Assembly (NCBI RefSeq): GCF_002097535.1
Contig: NZ_CP020772.1
Span: forward strand, 310,001 to 374,000
Source of the DNA: Halobacillus mangrovi
GTDB taxonomy: Bacteria > Bacillota > Bacilli > Bacillales > Halobacillaceae
Reading direction: 5' to 3'
Length of the DNA stretch: 64,000 bases
Each line of letters opens with the position of its first letter. Position 1 is the first letter of the stretch. Under the pieces are notes generated by a model, which saw only the letters and a list, made by a program, of their open reading frames with translations, searched no databases and was not told the origin of the DNA. Position numbers and translations under genes: made by a program. Shown here in pieces: positions 53,709-62,906 of this stretch.

Positions 53709-53857
53709 TACTTTAGTGTTAATGAAAGAGTTATGAATACCCTTCCATTAGCTCTGCATGTAGGGTTATAACCTCATAGAAAAATTATGGAAAAATTCAG
53801 ATTCCCGCAGTTAATTAATAATTTCTGGAAATTAGTAAATGGTAATTAAAAAAACTT

Positions 53858-53909
53858 TGTCAGAAAACCTAACATAAGTGTTGAAGAGACTTATTTGGCC
53901 CGCTATACT
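53858..53909 (+). promoter_or_regulatory. guanidine operon promoter with TnrA/GlnR box
   Basis: TGTCAGAAAACCTAACA (53858-53874) fits TGTNAN7TNACA. It is centred about 50 bases before the start predicted from TTGAAG (53881-53886), 17-base spacer and TATACT (53904-53909). That is the distance at which TnrA activates. Expression should need nitrogen limitation and guanidine together. Confidence 0.75.
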
Positions 53910-53957
53910 GCTCACAACATCAAAAATTTAATAGGGTTCCCGGCAACGGGGACAAAA

Positions 53958-54084
53958 AAGCTTTCTAGGGTTCCGTTGATCTATGATGATCAAGGCTGGT
54001 CCGAGAGAAGGCGGTATAGGGGAAATCCCTATATACACGGAGGGACAAAAGCCTGGGAGATGACAAATCTCCCAGGCTTTTTTT
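53958..54084 (+). ncRNA. guanidine-I riboswitch (ykkC) with terminator
   Basis: The conserved aptamer blocks CTAGGGTTCCG (53965-53975), CTGGTCCGAGAG (53996-54007) and ACACGGAGGGACAAAAGCC (54036-54054) are present in order. A stem AGCCTGGGAGAT (54050-54061) with ATCTCCCAGGCT (54067-54078) and seven T form the terminator. It shares the GCCTGGGAGA strand with the aptamer, so guanidine binding should prevent termination. A small hairpin (about 53934-53953) precedes the aptamer. An open frame on this strand here is fortuitous. Confidence 0.93.
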
Positions 54085-54126
54085 ATTTATCTTCTTTGCT
54101 ATCCAAATTCTTAAGGAGGACTCAAA

Positions 54127-54846
54127 ATGGAAAATCTATGGAATTTAACTCTTGGTTCTGGTGCAAAGTGGTCTGGGATCATTTCGAAAGGAAAGCTAAT
54201 TCGAATTCGAGCACTTGAAGATGGAGCGAATCTATCAGGTCTGCTATTTAATGCTGGTAATCTTACCGAAAGTTACAACATGCCAGACACCTTAAAGGCG
54301 CAGCACACCTCGCGTTTAACGAGAGGGAATGTGCTGATGAGTGATAACGGAAGGGCGATGGCAAGTATTGTAGAGGACGATTTAGATTGGCATGATCCGA
54401 TTGGAGGGTATACCACACGCCAGTTAACAGATGAGAAATATGGAAAGACAACCTTTCAGGAGAACCAAAACGAATGGTTCAGAAGCGGGGAAGAGAACCT
54501 GGCGATGGAATTAATGAGAAATGGATTACAATTTAGGGATATGGTGCCGGTTTTTAACCTTTTCTCAAAAATTAAAGTGGATGAATTCGGTGATATGCAC
54601 TTCATAGAGGGCCATTGTAAACAGGGAGATACCGTCACATTGCGAACGGAAATGGATGTCGTGCTTCTCCTTTCCAACACTCCCAATCCACATGACCCGA
54701 GGAAGGACTATCCATCCGTGCCGGTAGAGATAGAGGTTCTCCCGGCTGAATCTGTGAAAGAAGATGATTATTGCGTAAACTACCGTCCGGAAAATAAACG
54801 GGCTTTTGAGAACACCTGGGATTATTACAAACTCGTTACTCAGTAA
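54127..54846 (+). CDS. DUF1989 protein 1, carboxyguanidine deiminase subunit (UAAP1 type)
   Basis: 239 residues of the urea-amidolyase-associated family. GAKWSGIISKGKLIRI, LFNAGNLTESYNMPDTLKAQHTSRLTRGNVLMSDNGR and FNLFSKIKVDEFGD...EMDVVLLLSNTPNPHDP are diagnostic. Paired DUF1989 proteins remove ammonia from carboxyguanidine to give allophanate (CgdAB in the literature). AAGGAGGACTCAAA precedes the start, 42 bases after the riboswitch terminator. Confidence 0.9.
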   Translation: MENLWNLTLGSGAKWSGIISKGKLIRIRALEDGANLSGLLFNAGNLTESYNMPDTLKAQHTSRLTRGNVLMSDNGRAMASIVEDDLDWHDPIGGYTTRQLTDEKYGKTTFQENQNEWFRSGEENLAMELMRNGLQFRDMVPVFNLFSKIKVDEFGDMHFIEGHCKQGDTVTLRTEMDVVLLLSNTPNPHDPRKDYPSVPVEIEVLPAESVKEDDYCVNYRPENKRAFENTWDYYKLVTQ

Positions 54847-54874
54847 ACAAATACTCTTTAGGAGGAATTTAAAA

Positions 54875-55525
54875 ATGACTATGTTAACCAAAGTGAAGAG
54901 TTCACGTGAAGCAGCGGATGCCGTTTATGATTATGCCCTTCCTGCAGGCGAGGGTTGGATGTATGAATTAGAGCCTGGCCAAGTGTTACGTCTGGTCGAT
55001 ACAGAAGGAAATCAGGCAGCTGACACACTTTTCTATGACGCGGACAATCCAGAAGATCATTTCAGCGCCATCCACACGATATCTGCACAAAAGAATGTGT
55101 ATTTAACGACTGGATCAAAGCTAATTTCCGAATCGGGTAAGGAGCTGCTGGAAATCGTAGCAGACACAGTAGGGCGTCATGACACACTGGGAGGAGCCTG
55201 CTCCGCGCAAAGCAACACGGTTCGGTATGCTCATGACAGACTTCCGATGCACAATTGCCGGGATAATTTTATGCTCCAGCTGGCGAAGCATGGAGAAAGC
55301 TTCACCAAAAGGGATATTGCGCCGAATATTAACTTTTTTATGAATGTCCTTGTTACTCCTGAGGGCGGATTATCATTTGAGGACGGGATTTCCGGTCCAG
55401 GTCATTATGTAGAAATGAAAGCCAAATGCCGTACAAAAGTTCTGATTAGTAACTGTCCGCAGTTGAATAACCCATGCAGTGGGTTTAATCCAACCTCCAT
55501 TCGACTTCTTGTTTGGGATCAATAA
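54875..55525 (+). CDS. DUF1989 protein 2, carboxyguanidine deiminase subunit (UAAP2 type)
   Basis: 216 residues. GQVLRLVDTEGNQAADTLFYDADN, LGGACSAQSNTVRYAHDRLPMHNCRDNF, KRDIAPNINFFMNVLVTPEGGLSFEDG and LISNCPQLNNPCSGFNP are family signatures; conserved Cys and His suggest a metal site. ATG 54875 follows TTTAGGAGGAATTTAAAA; an upstream in-frame ATG at 54806 inside the previous gene lacks a site. It should form a heteromer with the preceding protein. Confidence 0.9.
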   Translation: MTMLTKVKSSREAADAVYDYALPAGEGWMYELEPGQVLRLVDTEGNQAADTLFYDADNPEDHFSAIHTISAQKNVYLTTGSKLISESGKELLEIVADTVGRHDTLGGACSAQSNTVRYAHDRLPMHNCRDNFMLQLAKHGESFTKRDIAPNINFFMNVLVTPEGGLSFEDGISGPGHYVEMKAKCRTKVLISNCPQLNNPCSGFNPTSIRLLVWDQ

Positions 55526-55582
55526 TTTTTGAGTTAAATTATCGGAATATTCTTTTTACTAAAACGAAAAGGGGTCATTACT

Positions 55583-58500
55583 ATTTTTACAAAAGTACTT
55601 ATTGCCAATCGCGGTCCAATTGCTGTACGTATTGAGCGGACTTTAAAGAAACTGGGAATATCCTCCGTTGCTGTATATACAAAAGCTGACCAGGACAGCC
55701 TTCATGTTGATTATGCGGATGAAGCCGTACAGATCGGAGAAGGCCCTGCGGGAGAGAGTTACTTAAATGCTGATCTTATCCTTCAAACAGCTATTGATAC
55801 AGGGGCAGAAGCCATCCACCCCGGCTATGGTTTTTTAAGTGAAAACGCAGAATTTGCCCGTGCTTGTGAGGAGAAAGGGATTGTCTTTATCGGTCCGACG
55901 GCCGACCAAATGGAGATCTTCGGCTTGAAACATTCGGCTAGAGAGATGGCGAAAAGGGCAAAAGTGCCATTACTGCCGGGTACTGATTTGATTGAAGATC
56001 TTGAAGAAGCGAAAGAAGCAGCCGAATCCATTGGGTATCCGGTTATCCTGAAAAGTACAGCTGGGGGCGGTGGAATCGGGATGCGTGTCTGTGCGGATGA
56101 AGAAGCCCTAAGTGCTGCCTTTGAAGGTGTTCGCCACCTGGCCGAAACGAATTTCAAAGATGGTGGACTATTCTTGGAAAAGTTCATCGCGAAAGCTCGT
56201 CACGTGGAAGTTCAAATTTTTGGTCGCTCAAATGGAGAAGTAGTGGCATTAGGAGAAAGAGATTGTTCCATTCAGCGCAGAAATCAAAAGGTGGTCGAGG
56301 AAAGTCCAGCTCCTGGGTTAACGGAACAAACACGAAAGAGCATGGCGGAAGCAGCTAAACGTTTAGCTTTAGAGTCAGGGTATAGCAGCGCAGGTACGGT
56401 TGAGTTTTTATATGATCCTGATTCTCGTGAATTTTACTTTTTGGAAGTAAACACAAGACTTCAAGTCGAGCATGGAGTGACAGAAGAGGTCCTCGGAATA
56501 GACTTAGTCGAATGGATGGTTAAAAAAGCGTCTGGTGACCTAAGCAAATTAGAGACTAAAGTATCTCAACCTCAGGGGCACAGTATTCAAGCGCGTATTT
56601 ACGCAGAAGATTGTCTCCATGATTTTCGTCCAAGCGCAGGGTTTCTAGATAAGGTTGATTTTTCTAGTGAAGCAAGGAATGAAACGTGGGTGACAGACGG
56701 GGTAACCGTTACGACGCTATACGATCCTATGCTTGCTAAAGTAATCGTCCACGGGAAAGATCGTGAAGAAGCGATTCATAAACTGCAGGCTGCTCTTTCT
56801 CAAACAAAAATGTATGGAGTCACATCGAATATTCAATACGTTCAATCCCTTCTAGGAGAATCACGTTTTAAAAAAGGTGACGTATTCACCCAGTTGTTAA
56901 CTGACTTTCAACCAGACGAGAATGCCTTAGAAGTAATCGACGGTGGAGTGCAAACCACAGTTCAAGATTATCCGGGACGAACGGGTCACTGGGATGTAGG
57001 GGTTCCGCCATGTGGTCCGATGGATGCTTATTCTTTCCGCATTGGCAATCAACTGCTGGAAAATGAGGAGAATGCCCCGGGGTTGGAGCTGACCCTCAGG
57101 GGAGGAACGTATCGTTTTCGCAGCGACATGTGGTTTTGTTTAACAGGAGCGGATATGGCAGCTGAATTAAACGAGGGTCCAGTGCCTCTTTACAAGCCCG
57201 TGTTAGCGAAAAAAGGACAGACACTATCCTTCAAGGAGTCAAAAGAAGGTATGCGTGCCTACCTGTTGATCAAAGGCGGGTTTGATATGCCTAAGATTCT
57301 AGACAGTTCATCTACGTTTACGCTTGGAGGGTTCGGCGGTCACGGTGGCAGAGAACTTCGCCCGGGAGACGTGCTAAGGGTTCATGGAGGAAAGCAGCCT
57401 GAAGTGATAAATCAACTTCCTATAGAAAAGCGACCGCAGATAAAAAATCATTGGACCATCGGTGTCATACCTGGTCCGCACTGTACGGAGGAATATTTAC
57501 AGAAAGACTATTTGACTCAATTAACGGAAACGGAGTGGGAAGTCCACTTTAACAGTTCTCGTACAGGGGTACGTTTAAAAGGACCCGCTCCTCATTGGAC
57601 GCGAGAAGACGGAGGGGAGGCGGGACTTCACCCTTCCAATATCCACGACAATGCCTATGCTGTAGGGACGCTTGATTTGACTGGAGATATGCCGATTCTG
57701 CTTGGGCCGGATGGACCAAGTCTAGGTGGTTTTGTCTGTCCTGTAACGACAGCTTCTGCTGAGTTTTGGAAAGTTGGTCAGCTTTACCCGGGGGATACCA
57801 TACATTTTCAACTATTAAGTATGGAAGAAGCAAATAATCTTCGGCAGGATCAGGAAGATAAACTTGCGAGCATTGGAGAGGGAGATAGTCAGGACCTTTC
57901 AGAGGATACTCTTCCAGCACCGAATCCTAATCTCACCTCCAATTATCCGATATTTCAATATGAAGAAACGAATCGAAGATTCCCTATCACGATTCGCTGC
58001 AGTGGAGATGAATACCTCCTTGTTGAGTATGGGGAAATGGAGCTTGACTTAAAGCTGCGTTTTCAGGTGCAAGTATTAATGGAAGAAATAGAATCACAAA
58101 ATAGTCTTCCAGTCATAGAGATGACTCCTGGTGTTCGCTCGCTCCAGATTCACATTGATCCATTAAAAATGTCTGTAAAGGAAGCAAGTCAAAAAGTGCT
58201 TGAGATTGATGGACAATTGCCTCCGCTTGAGTCCATTGAGGTTCCTTCAAGAATAGTAAAGCTTCCGCTATCCTGGAATGATCCATCAACCCAGTTAGCA
58301 ACCGAACGTTATCAGCAGAATGTTCGCCCGGATGCGCCGTGGTGTCCTGATAATTTAGAGTTTATCAGACGTATTAATGGCCTTGAGAGTATAGAAGAAG
58401 TGAAAAGGATCGTCTTCGATGCAAATTACCTTGTTCTCGGTCTTGGTGATGTGTATTTAGGAGCACCACTTGCCACTCCTACAGACCCCAGGCATCGACT

Positions 58501-59221
58501 GGTCACAACGAAATATAATCCAGCAAGAACTTGGACGCCAGAGAACGCTGTTGGGATAGGAGGATCCTATATGTGCGTCTATGGTATGGAAGGTCCTGGC
58601 GGATACCAATTTGTTGGACGGACAATTCAAATGTGGAACCCACTGCGTTCTACGGAAAGCTTTGAACCTGGAAAGCCATGGCTCTTGCGTTTCTTTGATC
58701 AGATTCAATATTACCCAGTGGAACCGGACGAATTAATGGAATTACGCGAAGACTTCTTGCGCGGTCGTTTTGAAGCGGATATTACAGAAACGACTTTTAA
58801 CCTTGGGGAGTACTTAGAGTTTCAGGAATCGATTAAAGAAAGTGCGAAGGAATTTAAGGACCACCAGCAAGCTTCTTTCCAAGCCGAAAGAGAAAGATGG
58901 AAGGAACTCGGTATTGCGGAGCATGTGGGAGAAGAAGATACTGGCGGATCCATCATCGAGGATGAGATTCCGGATGGAGAAAAAGCTTCCCGCTGCCAGA
59001 TGCCCGGTAGTGTATGGAAAGTACTCGTTTCTCCAGGGGATTACGTACAAAAAGGCGATGTTCTTATAATAGAAGAAAGTATGAAAATGGAGTTCCCACA
59101 AGAGGCCCCCTGCGACGGTTATATCGCTTCTGTGAAGGTGAATCCTGGGGATCAAGTGCAAGCGGGACAGGTGATCGCAAGTATTAAGGAAGAAAAAGAA
59201 AGTGTGGTGTCCGTCCATTGA
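55583..59221 (+). CDS. guanidine/urea carboxylase, biotin-dependent, with ATT start
   Basis: About 1212 residues. Biotin carboxylase (about 1-450: KVLIANRGPIAVRIE, KSTAGGGGIGMRV, EVNTRLQVEHGVTEE), an AHS2/KipA-like domain (about 455-770), an AHS1/KipI-like domain (about 820-1020) and a biotinyl domain with Lys1168 in EESMKMEF. No ATG, GTG or TTG opens the frame before residue 110. ATT 55583 lies 8 bases after AAAAGGGG and gives the expected N-terminus (M)FTKVLIANRG. The first ATG, 55910, would delete the ATP-grasp N-domain. With a guanidine riboswitch and DUF1989 partners the substrate is probably guanidine rather than urea. Confidence 0.9.
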   Translation: MFTKVLIANRGPIAVRIERTLKKLGISSVAVYTKADQDSLHVDYADEAVQIGEGPAGESYLNADLILQTAIDTGAEAIHPGYGFLSENAEFARACEEKGIVFIGPTADQMEIFGLKHSAREMAKRAKVPLLPGTDLIEDLEEAKEAAESIGYPVILKSTAGGGGIGMRVCADEEALSAAFEGVRHLAETNFKDGGLFLEKFIAKARHVEVQIFGRSNGEVVALGERDCSIQRRNQKVVEESPAPGLTEQTRKSMAEAAKRLALESGYSSAGTVEFLYDPDSREFYFLEVNTRLQVEHGVTEEVLGIDLVEWMVKKASGDLSKLETKVSQPQGHSIQARIYAEDCLHDFRPSAGFLDKVDFSSEARNETWVTDGVTVTTLYDPMLAKVIVHGKDREEAIHKLQAALSQTKMYGVTSNIQYVQSLLGESRFKKGDVFTQLLTDFQPDENALEVIDGGVQTTVQDYPGRTGHWDVGVPPCGPMDAYSFRIGNQLLENEENAPGLELTLRGGTYRFRSDMWFCLTGADMAAELNEGPVPLYKPVLAKKGQTLSFKESKEGMRAYLLIKGGFDMPKILDSSSTFTLGGFGGHGGRELRPGDVLRVHGGKQPEVINQLPIEKRPQIKNHWTIGVIPGPHCTEEYLQKDYLTQLTETEWEVHFNSSRTGVRLKGPAPHWTREDGGEAGLHPSNIHDNAYAVGTLDLTGDMPILLGPDGPSLGGFVCPVTTASAEFWKVGQLYPGDTIHFQLLSMEEANNLRQDQEDKLASIGEGDSQDLSEDTLPAPNPNLTSNYPIFQYEETNRRFPITIRCSGDEYLLVEYGEMELDLKLRFQVQVLMEEIESQNSLPVIEMTPGVRSLQIHIDPLKMSVKEASQKVLEIDGQLPPLESIEVPSRIVKLPLSWNDPSTQLATERYQQNVRPDAPWCPDNLEFIRRINGLESIEEVKRIVFDANYLVLGLGDVYLGAPLATPTDPRHRLVTTKYNPARTWTPENAVGIGGSYMCVYGMEGPGGYQFVGRTIQMWNPLRSTESFEPGKPWLLRFFDQIQYYPVEPDELMELREDFLRGRFEADITETTFNLGEYLEFQESIKESAKEFKDHQQASFQAERERWKELGIAEHVGEEDTGGSIIEDEIPDGEKASRCQMPGSVWKVLVSPGDYVQKGDVLIIEESMKMEFPQEAPCDGYIASVKVNPGDQVQAGQVIASIKEEKESVVSVH

Positions 59222-60963
59222 GTACGATTCCTAAGGGGTTGACCATTCATTGGCTACAGGAAAATTACCAAAAAGGGCAAGTCACACCTCGTGAAGTGAT
59301 CAATGAAATTATAGATCGTTCTAAGAAGGAGGAATCCATGAACATATGGATCACTCCGCCTAGTATGGAGCGGATTGAATATTATCTAGAACGTTTATCC
59401 TTCATCGACCCAGCTGAGGCTCCTCTATGGGGGATACCCTTTGCCATCAAAGACAATATTGATTTAAAAGATGTGCCCACGACAGCCGGATGCAAGGACT
59501 ATGCTTATATACCGAAAGAACATGCAACCGTCGTAGACCGATTGATTCGTGCCGGGGCTATTCCGGTTGGAAAAGCCAACCTTGACCAATTCGCAACAGG
59601 GCTTGTAGGAACAAGAAGTCCATATGGAGAAACGTACAACGCCATTCGTGAGGAAATGATCAGCGGCGGCTCGAGTTCAGGCTCGGCTGTAGCAGTCGCC
59701 CGGGGCCAGGCTGCCTTCTCTTTAGGAACGGATACGGCCGGTTCCGGGCGCGTTCCGGCGGCCTTGAATAATCTAGTAGGATATAAACCTAGTTTAGGAG
59801 CCTGGTCGAAAAAAGGGGTGGTCCCAGCTTGTGAAAGCATCGATACAGTTTCTATATTTGCTCATACGTTGAATGACGCGCTTGTTGTTGATAAGCAGGT
59901 AAGAACAAAAGACGCTTCTGATCCATGGTCGAAAGAGATGCCCGTATCAAAAGAATCGAATTTAAAGAAGATTTGTCTTCCTAGTGAGCCCCTTGATTTT
60001 TATGGAAATTATGAACGCGAATATAAGAAAACATGGGAAGAGACTGTGGAAAAAATAAAAACACTTCATATTCCTATAGAGTATGTGGATACAAAATTAT
60101 TTCAACAAGCTGCAGAAATTCTCTATGGAGGGCCTTGGATTTCAGAAAGATGGGCCGCTTTAGGGAAGTTTATAGAATCAACCCCAAATGCTGTCCATCC
60201 GGTGACAGAAAAAGTCTTGCGTTCGGGTGCTCCTGACCAGTATGATGCAGCTTCCTTGTTTGGTGCGATCCATCAATTGCAATCATTAAAACGGGAAGCA
60301 GAAGAGTTGCTTCAAGACTGTGTTCTGGTCATGCCTACTTGCGGAGGAACGTGGACAAGGGAAGAAGTCAGACGTGATCCTGTATCAACGAACAGTGATA
60401 TGGGCCGTTATACGAATCATTGCAATCTGCTCGATTTGGCTGCAGTGGCAATTCCTTCAGGCGAAGCGGCTGGCGGCCTTCCGTTTGGAGTTACGCTGTT
60501 TAGTTTGTCCGACCAGGAAGCATTAATGGTTGAAGCGGCAGATTTATTTATGAACTCTTCCTCGACACATAAAAAGCCACTTATGAGTGAGGACAGTATC
60601 GACTTCGTGGTATGTGGTCTTCATATGAGAGGCTACCCTTTAGAAGAACAAATGATTGAATGCGGCGCTCAGTTTGTAAAAGAAGAGAAAACGGCTCCCA
60701 GCTACCAGCTTATAAAACTGCCTGGTCATCCTTCCAAACCGGGAATGATTAAGCAGTCAGAGAGTGGAACGAGTATTGAAGTGGAAGTATGGAAAATGCC
60801 TCTCAAATCCTTAGGTCAATTTATCACTTCTATCCCTGCTCCTTTAGGGATAGGAAAAGTGGAACTTCAAGATGGGAACGAGGTGTCAGGATTTATTTGT
60901 GAAGGGTATGCAGAACATTCGGCCGAGGACATATCACAATTAGGTGGCTGGAGACAGTTTTAA
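59218..60963 (+). CDS. atzF: allophanate hydrolase
   Basis: A 581-residue amidase-signature enzyme with IPFAIKDNIDLKDVPTTAG (catalytic Lys) and ISGGSSSGSAVAVARGQ (Ser pair and nucleophile). It has the C-terminal domain (DFVVCGLHMRGYPLEEQM ... GFICEGYAEHS) that completes decarboxylation and ammonia release from allophanate. TTG 59218 overlaps the carboxylase stop as TTGA, indicating coupling. It is the last step of guanidine breakdown. Confidence 0.93.
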   Translation: MSTIPKGLTIHWLQENYQKGQVTPREVINEIIDRSKKEESMNIWITPPSMERIEYYLERLSFIDPAEAPLWGIPFAIKDNIDLKDVPTTAGCKDYAYIPKEHATVVDRLIRAGAIPVGKANLDQFATGLVGTRSPYGETYNAIREEMISGGSSSGSAVAVARGQAAFSLGTDTAGSGRVPAALNNLVGYKPSLGAWSKKGVVPACESIDTVSIFAHTLNDALVVDKQVRTKDASDPWSKEMPVSKESNLKKICLPSEPLDFYGNYEREYKKTWEETVEKIKTLHIPIEYVDTKLFQQAAEILYGGPWISERWAALGKFIESTPNAVHPVTEKVLRSGAPDQYDAASLFGAIHQLQSLKREAEELLQDCVLVMPTCGGTWTREEVRRDPVSTNSDMGRYTNHCNLLDLAAVAIPSGEAAGGLPFGVTLFSLSDQEALMVEAADLFMNSSSTHKKPLMSEDSIDFVVCGLHMRGYPLEEQMIECGAQFVKEEKTAPSYQLIKLPGHPSKPGMIKQSESGTSIEVEVWKMPLKSLGQFITSIPAPLGIGKVELQDGNEVSGFICEGYAEHSAEDISQLGGWRQF

Positions 60964-61123
60964 ACCTTAAAATGAGCGTTTGAAGCGGAAGGAAATTCAG
61001 CATATATACCATTTCGATTGGTGATTTGATAGAGAGAACGGATGCCTTAAAAGGAAAAAGTGGAAACCAGATGAGGGGTTTCTGCTTTTTTTTGTAAAAG
61101 GGAGAGGAGTTAGTTTCACAGAA

Positions 61124-61180
61124 AAAAGTGCCTGCCCACTATGGCGTTAATACTTTAACAGAGTGGGGGCAGGCACTTTT
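61124..61180. repeat. interspersed inverted repeat, copy 3
   Basis: AAAGTGCCTGCCCACT (61125-61140) pairs with AGTGGGGGCAGGCACTTT (61161-61178) with a two-base bulge. The loop contains TTAATACTTTAAC. A- and T-runs flank it, so it can act as a terminator of the guanidine operon. Confidence 0.78.
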
Positions 61181-61394
61181 AAAGTAGGATTGAAAATACA
61201 ATCCTAGTAATAAAGCTCGTCTTCCTATTCTTTTGGAATAGGGAGACTTTTTTATGGGTAGATAACTATTATACTTCGGAGAGTAGGGTTCGTTATCACT
61301 TTGCAGCAATCGAATTACAAAACAAGAACAAATCCAAACAGACGCGAATGGAAAGATTTAAGAAATACTTGGAAAACAATCCAATGGAAACGAA

Positions 61395-61583
61395 ATGCAA
61401 AGCTTAGGTTTTTGTGAATACGCGATCACTGCTTTATGCGGAGCGGGAGGTAGTGTTGGATGTTACGCTCTCGCAGGAGCGCTCGGAGTTACCTCAGGTG
61501 TTGGCGGTGTAGCCATTGCAGGTATCTGAGATATGATTGGCAGTCTTGGCTGTGCAGCTGCAACGAAAGCCATTTGTGGATAG
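61395..61583 (+). pseudogene. bacteriocin-like precursor interrupted by TGA
   Basis: From ATG 61395 the frame reads MQSLGFCEYAITALCGAGGS, then VGCYALAGALGVTSGVGG, reaches TGA at 61527 and continues DMIGSLGCAAATKAICG to TAG. The Cys- and Gly-rich hydrophobic composition resembles halocin-C8-like and other small bacteriocins. A leader-like frame (MERFKKYLENNPMETK, from 61348) lies one frame away just before it. This suggests a frameshift plus a nonsense change; TGA at a position where Cys or Trp would fit is notable. No immunity or export gene adjoins. Confidence 0.5.
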
Positions 61584-61610
61584 TTGAATTTGAACATAGA
61601 ACATAGATTG

Positions 61611-61645
61611 GCCTTCCCAGACAAAGTTTAGGAGGGCTTTTTTTA
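61611..61645 (+). terminator. terminator after the bacteriocin remnant
   Basis: GCCTTCC (61611-61617) pairs with GGAGGGC (61631-61637, one G-T), then seven T. Confidence 0.7.
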
Positions 61646-61759
61646 TTAGGTTGTATTTCCTAATTTTCCAAAATGTGAGACCTCAAAATTGCGAATACAA
61701 CATAAGAAGAGTAAAGTGTCTCGATGATAGAAATATGTGTAGAAAGGGTGGTAGAGATC

Positions 61760-62629
61760 ATGAAAGAAGGCTATGTGAAAGTCAATGACGTCAATCTTCA
61801 TTATGTCACAGAAGGAGAAGGCGAACTTATGCTGTTTCTCCATGGTTTCCCTTACTTCTGGTACAACTGGCATCATCAATTGGAGGAATTCTCGAAGGAT
61901 TATCGAGTTGTTGCGGTGGATATGAGAGGGTACAATCTGTCAGATAAGCCAGAAGGGGTTTCCTCTTACGATATGTCCATCCTGGTTGAGGACGTGAAGC
62001 AGCTGATTGAAGCTTTTGGAGAGAAGGAATGCATATTAGTCGCTCATGACTGGGGCGGTGCGATTGCGTGGAAGTTTGTTTATACGGAACCTGAATACAT
62101 TAAGAAACTGATCATGTTCGATGCTCCTCATCCGTACACATTTAGACGGGAACTAGAGGAGAATCCCGGGCAGCGGGAAGCAAGCAGTTATATGGGCTAC
62201 TTCCAGCGCTCTGACTCTCATGACAAACTGCTGGAAAACAACGCCGAGCGGTTAAGAAAAATGATGACAATACCTGGACGGAGAAAAGGGTATTTGTCCA
62301 AAGAAGATGAACAGAAGTACATAGATTCGTGGATGCAGCCGGAGGCGATGAAGTCGATGCTGAATTATTACCGTGCGGCTTCTTTCTATCCGTTTGAGGA
62401 GCATGTTAAAAAGCCGCTGGAATTGCCTTATGAAATGTTTGAGTCCCCGACGTTAATCATTTGGGGCGATGCGGATCCCGCTTTTGAAAACAGCAACTTG
62501 GATGGGGTGGAAGACTATGTGCGTGACCTTACTGTTCACCGAATGGAAGGGGTAAGCCATGCCCCGCATCACGAAAAGCCGGAAGTGGTGAACCGTTATA
62601 TGCGCGATTTTTTAGAAACAAAGAAATGA
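61760..62629 (+). CDS. alpha/beta hydrolase (epoxide hydrolase/haloacetate dehalogenase-like)
   Basis: About 289 residues. The oxyanion region is FLHGFPYFWYNW, the nucleophile Asp is in VAHDWGGAIAW, and late Asp (IIWGDADPAF) and His (GVSHAPHHEKPEVV) complete the triad. An Asp nucleophile in HDWGG marks epoxide hydrolases and haloacid dehalogenases. I prefer ATG 61760, which begins at the conserved core; ATG 61724 is also in frame. Natural substrate unknown. Confidence 0.87.
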   Translation: MKEGYVKVNDVNLHYVTEGEGELMLFLHGFPYFWYNWHHQLEEFSKDYRVVAVDMRGYNLSDKPEGVSSYDMSILVEDVKQLIEAFGEKECILVAHDWGGAIAWKFVYTEPEYIKKLIMFDAPHPYTFRRELEENPGQREASSYMGYFQRSDSHDKLLENNAERLRKMMTIPGRRKGYLSKEDEQKYIDSWMQPEAMKSMLNYYRAASFYPFEEHVKKPLELPYEMFESPTLIIWGDADPAFENSNLDGVEDYVRDLTVHRMEGVSHAPHHEKPEVVNRYMRDFLETKK

Positions 62630-62906
62630 AGTAAAAAAGGTTGCTCTCTTTACGGGGGCAGCTTTTTTTATCAAGAAGGGTATTTCCGACGGGGGAAGAT
62701 CGGGGTGACGTTGATAATTTCCAAGTGGATGCATCTTCATTAGAATTATGTAATCGTTTTCTATTAATGATAGCTCTACATCCGTTCTCTCCCAAAGGAT
62801 TAACCGCGATTTTTACCCCTGTAAATCTATTGGAAATAGAGTTATCATAGTGAGGAAAATAAAAATGATAGGCCTCATCTGGCATTTTCAATAGAAAGAA
62901 GGATTT

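Noticed and set aside
53895-54218. 107-codon ATG-type frame over the guanidine operon leader
   Set aside because: It runs through the guanidine-I riboswitch and terminator, lacks a ribosome binding site and encodes no plausible protein.
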